A stretch of DNA of 64,000 nucleotides. It comes from Motacilla alba alba (Eukaryota > Chordata > Aves > Passeriformes > Motacillidae). Position 1 is the stretch's first letter; every line of letters starts with the position of its first letter. The stretch is from contig NC_052019.1 in the NCBI RefSeq assembly GCF_015832195.1, positions 41,419,016 through 41,483,015 of the forward strand, in the 5' to 3' direction. Below the pieces are notes generated by a model, which did no database searches, was not told where the DNA came from, and was given only the letters and a program-made list of their open reading frames with translations. Positions 48,528 to 61,279 of this stretch are shown here, in pieces. The position numbers were made by a program, and so were the translations under genes.

Positions 48528-51500
48528 CAATAGTTAAGTTAAAAAATTAGGTTATTCAAAAGATTGCAGTTGTCTAGCTCTGTCACTGGGCTAAGAGTAA
48601 AGAGAACTTGCATACCCTATATTTCAGCCTGATACTTTACTAATCCAGACTTCATCTGATTGTAGTATTTATCTGATGCTCTGTTTCACACAATCATTGA
48701 TGCCAGAGGATTGGAAATTAAATCTAAAGTCATTAAATACAAATTATACCAAAAAAACTCCATTTTGACCTGATGAGAGTAAGAAAATAGCTGACAACAG
48801 GAGCCATCCAGTCTGATGTGTCTCAATCTCAGAAAATGCATGAAATAATCAGAAATCCATCCTTAAGTCTGCTGCTACATTAACTTAATCAATGAAGGAT
48901 ACAGACACCTCTGATACTGACAAGACATAAGAACACTGAAATCCAAGACTGCAGAATTAAAAAGCAAACAACAATTCAGGAAATTAACCAATGAAAAAAG
49001 AATGTGTTAAATGCTGAAATAGCATGACTAAGAGCACATAGAATGATAAGCAGCATTTAACTAAAAAAAGTTAAAACTTTTGTTACCACAGCATAAAACA
49101 CAGGCAGCATAATATTACTTGCACAATTATATGTTTCCAAATATTTTCAAGAAGTTTTAAAATAATTTTAGCAAGCAATGAAACATATAGTACCTATATA
49201 CTGTAAGTTGTGATCAACTGGCAAATTATAAGATATTATTTTTAATAGTTTGGTTTTGCTTTAAAGAAAAATCTAGTAACCACTAATTTTGGAAATATTA
49301 CTTGGTTAATTGAAACTCATTCAACTTTCTCTTACTTATTTCATGCGGCGTGTTTCCTAATATCAAACTTGTCATTCTAACAATTTGTGTATTTTTTAAT
49401 ACTGATAAACCCCATTTCAGAGGTTGCATAACCAAAAGCCTAAGAATCATTTCTGCTGTGGAGTACATAACTATTTCCATATCCTTTAGCTCTGACTCTC
49501 TGAAGTCACATCAAAATATCTTAAGTTAAAGGCTTCAGATTACAACTGTTACAATTACGAATAATGCCACTTATTACACACAAAGTACTTATTAAATGCA
49601 AACTGTTACCAGATTCAGGCGCTCCTATTTTTCTTTCCATGCACAACCTTCTAAAATAATCACATTCCTTACAAGCTCCACAAAAACTATATTTGTTATT
49701 GGTCACCTCCATTAAAGAGTCAAATGTATGCCCTTTCTTTGTGTTTTTCCTTTGATAGCTTTTTGTGTGATCTTTAAATAGCATTTAACTATCAAGAAAG
49801 TGTCTCAGTCTCGGTGGCAGCAGTGCTTCAAATTCGTCAACATTAAAAAAAAGCAGCTCTTTGTCCTTAAAAACCAAAGTAGTTCTTTCTGGATAAACCT
49901 ATTCATTAGAACAGTTTTGAACTTCAATCAGTTTTACAGCTTTCTCCAGTTTCATTGTGTCTTACAGAGATAACTGTGGGGCCACTCTCTGACTCACACT
50001 TCAATTAAACATATACTTCTTAGCTGAAGAAAAGTACACTTTTAAACACAAAGCTAAGTTAGAAATGTTTTTGATTGGATTACACTAAGTTCATTATTTT
50101 CAAGATGTTTGGAGCTTTGCAAAAATACCATTTTTCAGATTCCATACTTATCTAATTTATGTCCTGAAGAGATAAGGTAATTGTGGTGCTACTCTTTCAG
50201 TATTGTTGGGCTCCTTGTCAGTAAAGCTATATTCTTCTTTTCCTCATCAAAAAGAGTGAAATAGATTTGCTTCAAATTTTTTCAGTAGTATCACCTGGTT
50301 TTGCCAGAAAAAAAAAAAAATCAGAACTTCATGTAGTAGACACTGTGTAAGTTATGTAGACTCATTCAAAAGCAAACCTTTCAAAGAGACTGATGCAGCG
50401 AAAGATCTGAATTTGGAAAGTACTAAAAGTATCTGACTCCCATTGCTTTATACAGCCAGAGAACTATCTTCTCTACGGTAATACTTTTCATACTTGATAA
50501 AGCAGATATACAAACACTTTTCATTCACCTGTCCCACAGGCTCTTCCAAATGTCTGTACTTCTACACCATATATTCTGCATAACATCACATGACAAACCT
50601 CAAGGGTATCTCAGCAAGAGAAAAGTGCTTACTCAGACAGTTTTCAAAAACCTGGAGAATATTACTTCAGGAAGAAATCCAGATAGTTATATCTCTCTTT
50701 CTGAGATCATTTAACTATTTCCAACAAGTTTCAATTGGCTTCTTCTCTTACTCAACACTTAAAGTCAAATTCTTTTTGGTACCCTGTAATCCTTTCTACA
50801 GAACCAGTTATGACATCATAAGGTGTAACTGTTTAGTGAACAATACAGGAGTCTATTGGAGCTCCTGTACTTCTATGCTTACGTTAATATTTCTGGTAAT
50901 TACAAAAATAAATAGTCAGAAGGCCAGTTCCTATATCACAAGGCTGCTCCACCCAAGATCTTTGACTTTTGGGCTTCCAGTTGGAGGGTGATGGCAGAAG
51001 TGAGCAGTGGCATGGTTTTGGCAAGACTATTAAATTGGAGAATATCATTACCGAAGCACAAGTTAATATTTTACTTTCTAAGCGAGAAAAAGTAAAACAT
51101 AGAATATGGCAAATGCCATGAAAAATTAAAAGTTAACATGTCATGGAAAAAAAAAACCCCAAAACATTCAATCAGCTTCAAGGGTCTTTCCCTTCAACAC
51201 CCATCTTGCCCAGCACAAGAGTCATCTGATTAACATAAGAAACATGAAAATTTGCTTAGTTTCCTCTACAACTTTTGTTTATTGATACAGGATATTTTTC
51301 AGACAGAGCATGATTCTTACAGGTGCATATTTACTTGGGATTTTATCAAAATCTAACCAGATATCATCCTAAATTGTGCTGGAATAGTCACCTTGTATTC
51401 CAAACAAAACCAGCAGCATTGCAATTACCTTGTAATAATTATTTTTTCCAACACAAAGCGTAAAAGCAAGCTGTTCATATCAAATCCATCCATTATGCCC

Positions 51501-54500
51501 TGGAAAAAAAGCTTGAGCTGTTACACAGGATTCTGTGTAATAAAGGTTATTATCACAGCTCTGCATCTTAGATACACCAACCAGAAGATTTAAAAATGAT
51601 GGTGAGCAGTATTAAAATCTGCCATTTAGAAAATAATGTTGAAAAATAAATTGCAGGGCTTGGATTATGCCTGATAGTTCTAGCAGCTTTCAGAAACTGA
51701 TTTATAACACCACCACCATTTTCACTGCACAGGAACTGAAAATGAACAGTTTGTCCTGTTCCCCATTTTGGCTCATGGATGAATTTTTGCTGATGAGAAT
51801 GTTGAACGCAAACCATTGTTTTGATTGATTTAATGCTAGACAGAGGACCATCCCTACTAAATTATTCCTCCTTGCCCCATAAATTTCAGCTGTGCACTGG
51901 AATCCCAACCTGAAGAAAATGACGACGTTAGTTATTTTCTGCATATTTTTCACAACACATGGGTTTGCAGAACACAGCTGAAACAAGGCAGTTGCAAAAG
52001 CACCAAACATACTGCTTTTCCTCCACTTACTGTCTCCTTAAGTGCTTTTACATTGTCTTAAATTAGGGTCTGATGTAGAAAGAACACCAAGATGTTGACA
52101 ACACCTGGACAGGGCACATCATTGCATGCCTAGGCAGCTGTTAGAATATTCTATGAGGTATATTAAATACAGAGAATCCAGTGTTACTGAATGACATATC
52201 CCAAAAAAATCCAAGTGCCAATTACCACACAGCTTCTGATTTATTTTTTTCTGAAGACTTCCACTGTCTGTTTTTCACTATTCATATTCTTAGGTGAAAG
52301 CCTTAAACATACACTATTCTTAAGCCTTGGATGTGTTACAATAAGCTGTATACCCCACATACCACATTAGTCACTCAGCAACATGAAGAGAAGGAGAGTA
52401 CAAACATTCTGAAAAGAAACTGTTGTTGTGACAACTTACTGGAAGTCTTTGAGGCCCAGTAGGCAAACTATTAAAGCCAGCCTTGTAACATATTGCATGA
52501 TGCACAATCCAAAACCATTCAAACCCTTCATATAAACCTGCCAGTCAAGCATTCATCACAGTTGTCACCATAGCTCACAGGTTTTTTTCGGGATATTCTT
52601 CTGCCCCCTCAACAAAAAACACACAGTAACCTTGGGCTACGTTTAAACCACTTGGTCTATCAATCGCCCTTTCCAGTGACTACTTTTATCCTAATTCCAT
52701 TTTTCAAACCAGATTTACAGAAGGGAAGACTGTACAAAGCATGCAATCATCACCTCTCCAAAGGAAAGCCACAGGTGTATCCATGATGTGCGAAGTTGAA
52801 GAGCCCATCCATCCATGGATGCTGCACTGGGTGCCAAAGCTTCTGTGCACCAAAAAAAGTTAAACTCTTTCAAAATGGCAATAGTACTGTTTTCTCAATT
52901 TATGTGAAGTTCAATTTGAAATTTAGTGAAACTTAATAACAAAGATTATCAGAAGTACACAACAAAACCCAAACAACACAACAGCAACTAAATTAATTCA
53001 AGTGCATTTGATTTCAAAGCAGAAAAAATTTCTTCTTTGAAATAGACAACTTAGAGAAGCACCTTACTTTAGAACTCTTCCAGTCTATTTTTTGTTAATA
53101 TTGATTCTTCTTGGACAGAACTTACAGGGTTGGAAGGCATATTTGCAACCTTTTCTACAATATGGCTCTATTTGCTTAAGTGCCATAATCCATCTGCAGT
53201 CTTAGTATTTAACTGTAAGTGGATGGTATTTATTCAGCTAGTACATTTTTTCTGACATTTATATTACCTCAAAGGACAGCACTGCCTTTAGAAATTCTAT
53301 TTCAGATTGAGCTAATTGAAGTTTTGAAGGCATGGTAATCATGTCATGAATCAGCAGCATGGGTGATGACTTTGAAGAGGTGACGTATCATAGAAATTGA
53401 TTTTTTTTCTTCAGCCTCAGTGAAAAGGAATCAAGTTACATAAGAAAACAAATTAACTTTAAGTGAACCAGACTGCTAGAGATATAACCTCCAAATGCCC
53501 CACTCTCACAATGTATGTATACACAGACTTTGCAGATGGCTTGTCTTTATGAAAAGAACTAAAGGTATTCTAAATGTAGGCTTAATGCTTTTATTAAGTA
53601 TCTCAGGCTAAAAGTCTGAAGAGTATCTGAAGAACTAAATGTATTACAATGTATTCATTAGACAATCACACTAAATAATTTACTCCAAAGTAATCATTAG
53701 CCATGAACCTTCTCTGCTGAAAAAAACCAAAACAGTGGAATCCAAACCAAATTACTTGTAATTGATGAAGTTTCTTATTTAGAGATCATTAGCCAAAATC
53801 CAGATCATTTGAAGCAGCAAAAAACCCGAAATTCAGTTTTCTATCTAAATTGGCGTTTTCAGAGGGAAACCATGAAGATGCAACAATTCTGCTTCTTCTA
53901 CAAGTAATATTAAGTCTGTTCTATAGATAATACAAGGTATGTCCCAGCTATCTCTAAAAAAAAAAATCAAAAAATCCACAGTACAAAAAGACAAGCAAGT
54001 TCTTATGCTGCATACCACTACTAATGGCAATTTCCTAAAGAGGTTCAAAAAGTTGAACATAACTGATCTAGAGTAACAACTGTCTACTGGATTTTCATAA
54101 GAGATTTTGACAGGAAAGGAAGAACTTTAGTCACTGCAGCAGTCCAATATTTCTCAACCTAGTGGAGAAGGAACGTGGGCAGGGGAAGAGAAATTGAAAG
54201 GACATCTGTTCTGATGATTGGATTTGTGCTTTCAATAAAATATCTGTCTATTCTAAATTGAATTTGTCTTGAAGTATGAGTGAAAGAGCAGGCCTCTTCA
54301 GAATTTCCAAATCCCTTCCAACAGTTTTACTTGCTTTTTTTCTACTCCAACAATAATTTGGTTGTTCACGGCATTATGGAACAATTTCAATAAAAGAATG
54401 GCAAATTCCTCCAAACAAATTAGCAAAAGCCTCCAGCTCTAACATCCACCTATGTGGAAAAATTAGGGTAAAATCCCTCACACTCTGAAAGACAGCAGAT

Positions 54501-54545
54501 CTCAGACTATCATACCTTCGCAAAATGGAGTTACAATGTTGAGCT

Positions 54546-54840
54546 AAAGGAATTCAAGCACATGCTTGTGGTGCATCAAAGAGGTTTATTGAACGTAGCC
54601 TCTCTCAGTAAACTCTTGAAGGACCCTTTTGCGAGGATCTGGAGCAAACTCGAGCACAAAACACATACAAGATCATCAAACTGTGATAAAATGGAGGCAA
54701 ACTCTCTGCAGGTGCCTAGATGCCCAGAAAACTACCTGAAGGCAAATTAGGCAGCACCATGTCAGGAAGTAATTCTATTTGGGCACTCCAATCCATAGCT
54801 GAGACCCAAGGGCTTTTGAGGCTCTGGATCTAAGAAAATA
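54546..54840 (-). other. Possible LTR fragment or transcript 3' end (unclassified)
   Basis: This segment is GC-richer than its flanks. On the minus strand it carries GTTCAATAAACCTCTTTG, a strong AATAAA polyadenylation signal (+ 54585-54590) in a context like the R region of a retroviral LTR. A run of mixed-base sequence with CTCGAG (near 54650) lies upstream on that strand. I found no clear TATA box, TG...CA termini or target duplication, so the LTR call is weak. It could equally be the 3' end of a non-coding transcript or plain unique sequence. Confidence 0.3.
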
Positions 54841-57800
54841 TGCTATTTCACTATATATTAACAAAGATTAAATTTTCCATGGCATGCAGCAACAATACAT
54901 TAAATCACGTGCTCTAAAATTACTACAAGAAAAGATTGCTTTGAAACTATTTGAGATCAAATACACGTGTGTCTGCTGGGACAAAGTCCTAGTTCCTAAC
55001 ATTCCAGGGAGAACTAGCCAAAGCAGAAATAATTTTAAATTAAAATTCTAATTTTATGTCTCAGCCAGGTATATGAATCCATTATTTACATTTTCTAGGA
55101 ATTATTACTAGAAGTAAATTATGTGTTTTCATCAAAGATGGACATTCTGTGTAAAACAAATCTGAAACTTACATCATCAGGAACAACCCAGGGGAAAAGA
55201 AACAGAAAATCAGAAATCAATTACTACATAAACAATGAAAAGAAACATTAAAATGTACCACAGTTTAGGAAGGCAAATTTACATTATATCCTGTTTACCA
55301 GTACATAAACCAATGCTTAATTATTTCTAGTAATTCACAATCATATAACAAGTATATAATTCACAATTATATAACCTTTTCTGAAACAAATAGTTCATTT
55401 AAGATGGCTAAAATGTGAAAAATGAATATTCTTTCTCCACGAAGAGTCATCACTCAGCAATTAACAGGTTTCTGGGAAGATACACCTGCAAGTCTAAATA
55501 CAGGGCTATTTCCAAGAATTTCACTGAAGTATAAGCTAAGAAAACAATACTATCAAAGGGTAGGGAACAAAGCACAAAATTAAAAAGGGAAATCTACCTC
55601 TATATTAAATAAATAGAGAACATAAACCAAGGAAAATATTTAGGTATAAATTATCTTGAATGCCAGAGATCTATTTAAATAAAATTGCAGGAAATTTACT
55701 ATAATATCATATATAAATGTCCATTCATTTACTGGACACATTAATGAGATAAAAAAAGCAAAACAATTCTCCATCATTTTATACCTTTGTCACTTATAGC
55801 AAACATGACAGGCTTCCACAACAGAAACATAACAGTAAAAAATACGATGAGAAACAGACACAAAAAACTCAGACTATGAGTGAATTCCCATAACCAGAAG
55901 GTTATTGTAAAGAACTGTCTTGGAAGAGGGGTATTAAAAAATGAATTGACAAATCTAAATATTTTCAAACCTTTAAGTGAAACTCCTCCCAATAATGCGC
56001 AACACTTTACCTGGTCAGTTAAAAGTTACTGCCCTGAAATTAGAATGAATATCAAAGAAAAAAAGAAAGTAGGGAAATAAAAATGGGGATCTGGGGGCAA
56101 GCAGAGGTCACATTTGTGACTGAAGAAATCTTATCTTTAAAATCTTCCAATTTCTTAAGCCTTTCTTGTAGGTAGAAATAAAGTTCTGTGTTCTTGCAAA
56201 GAATATTTTCTTTCTAATATTTTTGGTTACCCTTGCTTTTATGTTTTAATGGAACTTTAAAAAGATAATTAGAGTCTACTGCCTTCTCTGCATAGGCACT
56301 ATGAGTATATTTTAGTTGAAAATTATTTTCTCCAAGCCAAAATCAAAAAAGCGATTGGATACCAAAGTAGAGACAAGATCCTTATTGGCTCTGCCGTAAA
56401 TACCATCAATTTCTGCTGCTGTTCTCAAAATGGACTGCACCACTCTGAGGGAAATGTTTACTTTGGGAAAAGAAAAATGAAATAAAATCCTCTCTAAGCC
56501 CCTAGTGCCAATAGAATAAGTATTGTTTTCCATTGAATCAAACTTCTGGAAAGTTCTCTTTACAAAAAAAGAAATGAGATCATCTTGTGAACAGCAGAGC
56601 CTTTAGCAGAATAGGTTTTCATAGAAAATTAATAGAAGTGAAAAACTGCAGAGCCATCATTTAAATCGGGTTGCTGTACACAATGGTTCTGATATTTTAA
56701 AAAAAGTCTACAACCAATATTATTGTTTTTTAAGTGGACATAAAAATCACGCATGCGAGTTTTGCACGATATAATCCTCGTGAACAGATCACACATAACA
56801 TCCTCCATAGGATGAAGGTGGAAAAGAGCTACCTAATAAGCTCTTAATAAGTATGGAAGAAAAGGTGATGGATCCTTGGTTTTCTCTTTCTTAATGGTAA
56901 AGGAGGCATAGTCAGTTTTCTGGAGCAACTTCTGCTGAGCAGCTCAATCCCTTTCTGGGTAGAAAAACCACCATCCCTTTTCTCTTTAATGTTCTAAATA
57001 GCCTCCATCATGAACTCTTGCAAACTGCATGGAGAGATTTTAGCCAAATGATTTCTCAGCAATTTTCTGTTTAGAGCTAATTTTTTGGGTCTAGAACATA
57101 CATGCTTCCTTATCTTTAAAAATCTGACTTGTTTTACTTAAAAATAAAAAAGAATTCCCAATAGACTTAAGAGGTTCATACTCATCCAGGGAAACTCTAG
57201 ATGGCTGCCTCATATTTAGATGTCTCTTCTAAAACATACCATCATGAAGAGACCCAGTCTGTAAGAGACCCAAGGGAAGACTCTGGTGAACAAAAACAAG
57301 ATTATCTGACTGTGATATTGGTGTGTAAGCATAGAAGAATGAAACACTAATGTTGATTTTCCAATATTTATTGAGGAAAAGGGTCATAAATGGAAGGTTT
57401 CGTTTTAATAGTCTAAAAAAAGGAAATTTAAAATCTTATTAGATTCTTCATATTTTTTAAAATAGGTGTCTTTATTTTGATGAAATTTTTGATAGGTGTT
57501 ATCAGAAAAGGTGTTGCTTTAATCTAGGAAAAAAAGAAACAAACCAGAACATAAGTGAAACTCACTGACATTTGACAATGTAAAAGATTCTATTGTGACA
57601 TCCTACATTCCATGCAGCTAAAGTTTGTCTCAAACTCTGCCACTCTATAACTTCCTGGAGTGAGAAATTTCAGAATTTCTACATTCTGCAAGAAAACATA
57701 CCTATTTCACACTGATTTCGTAGTGGTTTCAGGGACCGCCCCTTAACTCCAGAACCATGGGCTTTTGTGAGTAACATTTCTGTCTGTCATCACTTTCCTC

Positions 57801-58789
57801 CTAAGCTATTACTTTTTAGACCTTGATCATATATATTTTTAAGCCTTCTCCTACCAAAATGGAGTCACCCTCACATGGGTTAGTATCCCACTTCTCCTGA
57901 ATATTTAAAGATGACGTAGCTTTATCATACTACTTTTTTTATCCCCAGCACTTGAAAACCTCATGAATTTCTGAAACATCTTCAGGTTATGTTTTAAGCA
58001 ATAAAACTTGGGGATTGTTGAACTCTTGCCATTTTAGTTATGTTGTGAGCTTTACCACCCCAGCCAAAATGTTACAAAATCTGCCAGTAAAACAGATAAA
58101 GCACATGAAATTACATTCTGCATGTGCCTGATGAGCAAAGGTGATTCTTTTCCCTCTACACAGAGAGGAAAATTTGTTTTTTTCTGACAGGTGCTCTAGT
58201 GAAAGGTATCATATATTATTAAATTTCAAGTTTAAAATATAGTTGGACTTGCTTTTAAAATAAGTGTGACAGCGATATTCACTCAAATCACCAGAGACCA
58301 CTTCCTTCTTGAAGTAAAATATAGAAGTGCTTATATCCTTGTTATGCACTCTGGTTCTGTATGAACCATGAATGCAACATCTACAAAATTAGGTATTTCA
58401 ATTACTTTAGGGGAGTGAGAGAACATAGCAGTGTGATGATAGAAGACAATCTTCTTTACACAGTATTTAAACAGACTTTTAAATACCAGATACCACATGT
58501 GTTCATCTGAAGGAGTTTAGACAGATCTTTCCATTCATTCCATACCATAAAAGTAACTATCTCCCCTCAGAATGAATTTTAGTACAAACTAAATTATGTA
58601 AGTAATCGAGAAGAGCAGCACTAACAGCCTGCCTATTCAGCATGCAGCATATGAATTTACAGCACATTCAGCCCAACAATGGAGGACTGATACATTTCCC
58701 TAAAAGAGTAAAAGTTGCCAAACACACTCTCATAAACTGTCATTAAGACCTGCAATTTTTCTTAGAGTTTGTAAACAAAGAAAGCCTAA
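54841..58789. other. Unique AT-rich non-coding DNA
   Basis: Nothing recognisable is seen except a pair of 19-bp direct repeats at 55331-55349 and 55357-55375. Confidence 0.6.
55331..55375. repeat. Two 19-bp direct repeats, 26-bp period
   Basis: TAATTCACAATCATATAAC (55331-55349) recurs as TAATTCACAATTATATAAC (55357-55375) with one mismatch, offset by 26 bases. Confidence 0.75.
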
Positions 58790-59190
58790 AGTTGCCAAGT
58801 AAGTGTGAAAAGGGGCTGCCAAAGCAAGAAGGGGGGCTGCAGAAAATTATTTTTATAGGTCTTGGGTTAAGGCTCAGATGAAGACACAGAATTAAGGTTG
58901 AGAAACAACACACCCTAGAGCTGCAGTATGAGTTGGGCTAAAAGGCCTGCCAAAGAAGAAGGCTGACAAAAGAAAATTCCCCTGAAATCTTTCTCTGTGA
59001 GTCATGGCTGTTGGTCCACGGTAAAGACTCATCTGTCCATCTAGTTAGGGCTGTCAGGGAGAGATTGCCAAAGAGAACCCAGAGCTGCAGTATGCACAGG
59101 GCCAGAAAAAGTCTGCCAAAGGAAATTTCCCCCAACAGCTCCTTCCTCTGGGAAATGCCTGCTGGGCTCAGTTTAAGGTTCCACAAATAG
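58790..59190. repeat. Diverged tandem repeat, about 130-165 bp units
   Basis: Two clear copies and a weaker third. AGAGCTGCAGTATG occurs at 58917-58930 and 59081-59094, 164 bp apart. CTGCCAAAG occurs at 58816-58824, 58947-58955 and 59113-59121. Between these anchors the copies share GAAAATTCCCC versus GGAAATTTCCCCC. They also share a block ending TGGCTGTTGGTCCA versus TGCCTGCTGGGCTCA. Unit 2 lacks about 18 bases present in unit 1. Unit 0 is shorter and more diverged. The patch is GC-richer than its flanks and matches no family I recognise; it may be a minisatellite or an internal repeat of an old transposon. Confidence 0.6.
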
Positions 59191-61251
59191 TACTTATGCC
59201 ACTACTTCTGTCCGAAATTCCGTTGTTCGTTTTCCAATAAGCTGTGCAGACATAGATACTTCTGAAAGAGAATGGTCTAATCATCTTAAGTGGTTCTATA
59301 ACCTATGGCACTAATCTCAGTTCTGGCAGAATTCACAGGATTTTTCTATTGTTTCCTTGAGTCTGCAGTGCTATCCCAGTTTTGATAAAAGACCCTTCCA
59401 TATGAAAATACGATAGTCCATTCACAGTTACGTACCTGATGGAGGTATAACCTTGGAACCACTCTCCCCTTTGTAACCTCATTGTTCTCAGTCCTGCAGA
59501 TTTTTTTTTTTATTCCTAGAGATTTGTATTTGGCCACATCCTAAGAGCAGAAAGAAAAAGAGCCCTCCAATGAATCTGAATCAGCTGCCAATTATATAGA
59601 TATATATAAATATCCAAAAGACCCTGATTCTTTCAAAAGAGGATTACAGTTCTATTTTTCTTTCCCTTACATCTCTGCAGACCAGGAACAATTCCCAGAG
59701 AATGTGGAACCCAAATCAGGCTGAAAATAAAAGAAGCTACTATTATATTCCCATCAAGGCTAAAAGCACAGAGGATAAATGAGATGAGGAAAGCAGTGCC
59801 CTGCCAGCTGGAATTTTACCCAACATGTTCAGAGGGTAGCCACCTCCGACTTGTTCATTCTTGTACCTTTTACAAGCAATTAGATTTCAAAAAAGGAATT
59901 GTAATTAGACTCATAATCAACATAAATTTCCTCTACAGAGATTTTGATGGATCAGAACAGACCAATGAAGCCAGTAAGATCTCTCTTGTTTCCTGTAACA
60001 TCTGAGCTGTCAATACATGAAAAAGCCTAGGTAGTTCACATTTCTCATTTTCTCATAGGCCTTCTGTTAATTATTTAAAATACTTCTGACATCTTTAAAT
60101 GCTTAAGGAAATGTTTCTTCTGGTGGAGCAGAATATTTACAGTACATCTGCACAGATAGGCCTAGATCGTGGACTTAGAAGGTAAATTTCTTAAAATATA
60201 TGGCTATCTGGTAAGACCAATAGTTCTCCTACACCTGCCAGCCTGAGCAGGCTTTTGTTTTAATATTAATGTAGAATTCTGCAAGGCCAAATTTAGAATC
60301 CCTAGAAAAAACAGACAATAAGTGTTTTGTCCATCAATCCCCTCTCCATAAATTACAGTAACACTATAACTATATACATCATTCATGTTTACTCCTCATT
60401 TGAGAGTTTATCAGCCCTTTAAGCATTTTTTATGAATAGAAATTTCTAGTTTCTCCTGGCAGAAGGCTTTATTTTCATTAAAAGTCCTTTCAGCAATTCA
60501 GGAAGGATAAAATAACCCTGTACTCAGGGTTAATGGCAGCCATAAAGGTTCTTTACTAGTGTGCTACTGAAAAATTACAGCAAATAATCTTCATGAAAAT
60601 AACCTTGTTCATGTTGTGATCTATTACATATTGTCCTTTCTTCCATGATAAAAATCATACCAAAAGATTAAACTGAATCATGACCTAGAATAAGGTCACA
60701 TTCTCACAATAAATAACATGGAAAGGGGGAACTGCAGGGAAACGCAGCAAAATTTTCATTAAAAGAACAGCACTCATTGGCTCAATGAAGAAAGTACAGA
60801 AAGGTATTTTTTAAAAAACTTATTATTCAAAGTGAATGACAGGTTCAACTTAATATAGTTGTAATTCCTCAGCAAAACCAAGCAAACAAGTAAACAACCT
60901 CTATTCATGATCTAGCTGAACTTTCACACTAAAAAAAAAAAATTCATTACAGTCATGCCTACTTACTTTACTGTAATTTTTCTTATAAGCTCTTACTGAC
61001 AGGAGTTTAAATTTAGTTTTTAGTAAATGGTCTGATTTTGCATGCATCCAAGCCCAAAAGGGGCTGGATTTGGGTCATTTAAACCACATCTGGATTAAAT
61101 TTCTTCATTATAAGATATATAAGTAGGCAGTATGTCTCATGTGTTTCAAAGTCGTCTATTTTTAAGGCGACCAATTTGTCCATTCATCTCGACAGGAGCC
61201 TTCCTTTTACACCCATGCCTATTCTCATGACTTCCTCTGCTCAACTTTGCC

Positions 61252-61279
61252 AGCTTTTCTGCCTTTGAAAAGAAAAGCT
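61252..61279. other. Hairpin with 9-bp perfect arms
   Basis: AGCTTTTCT (61252-61260) and AGAAAAGCT (61271-61279) are exact reverse complements around a 10-base loop. No associated gene. Confidence 0.55.

Larger units (their letters stand above)
42388..54545. other. Unique AT-rich non-coding DNA
   Basis: No gene or recognisable transposon is seen. It holds a 12-base C run (43972-43983), the 10-bp-arm hairpin at 44052-44079 and the 15-bp inverted repeat at 46858-46937. The TA/CA microsatellite lies at 48391-48415 and A/C-rich patches at 48460-48527 and 52958-52988. The longest open frame of the window, 133 codons at 50590-50991, is here; it shows no domain and is consistent with chance. Confidence 0.55.

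Noticed and set aside
50590..50991. 133-codon open frame, the longest in the window
   Set aside because: A rough calculation from the AT content gives about one frame this long by chance. No start context, domain or repetitive gene structure supports it.
53100..53160. GGGTTGGAAGGCAT, considered as a reversed CR1 tail
   Set aside because: Only a few bases match; the neighbouring CR1 blocks are absent.
58938..59186. 82-codon minus-strand frame in the tandem-repeat patch
   Set aside because: It spans the diverged repeat units and is not maintained in frame between them.
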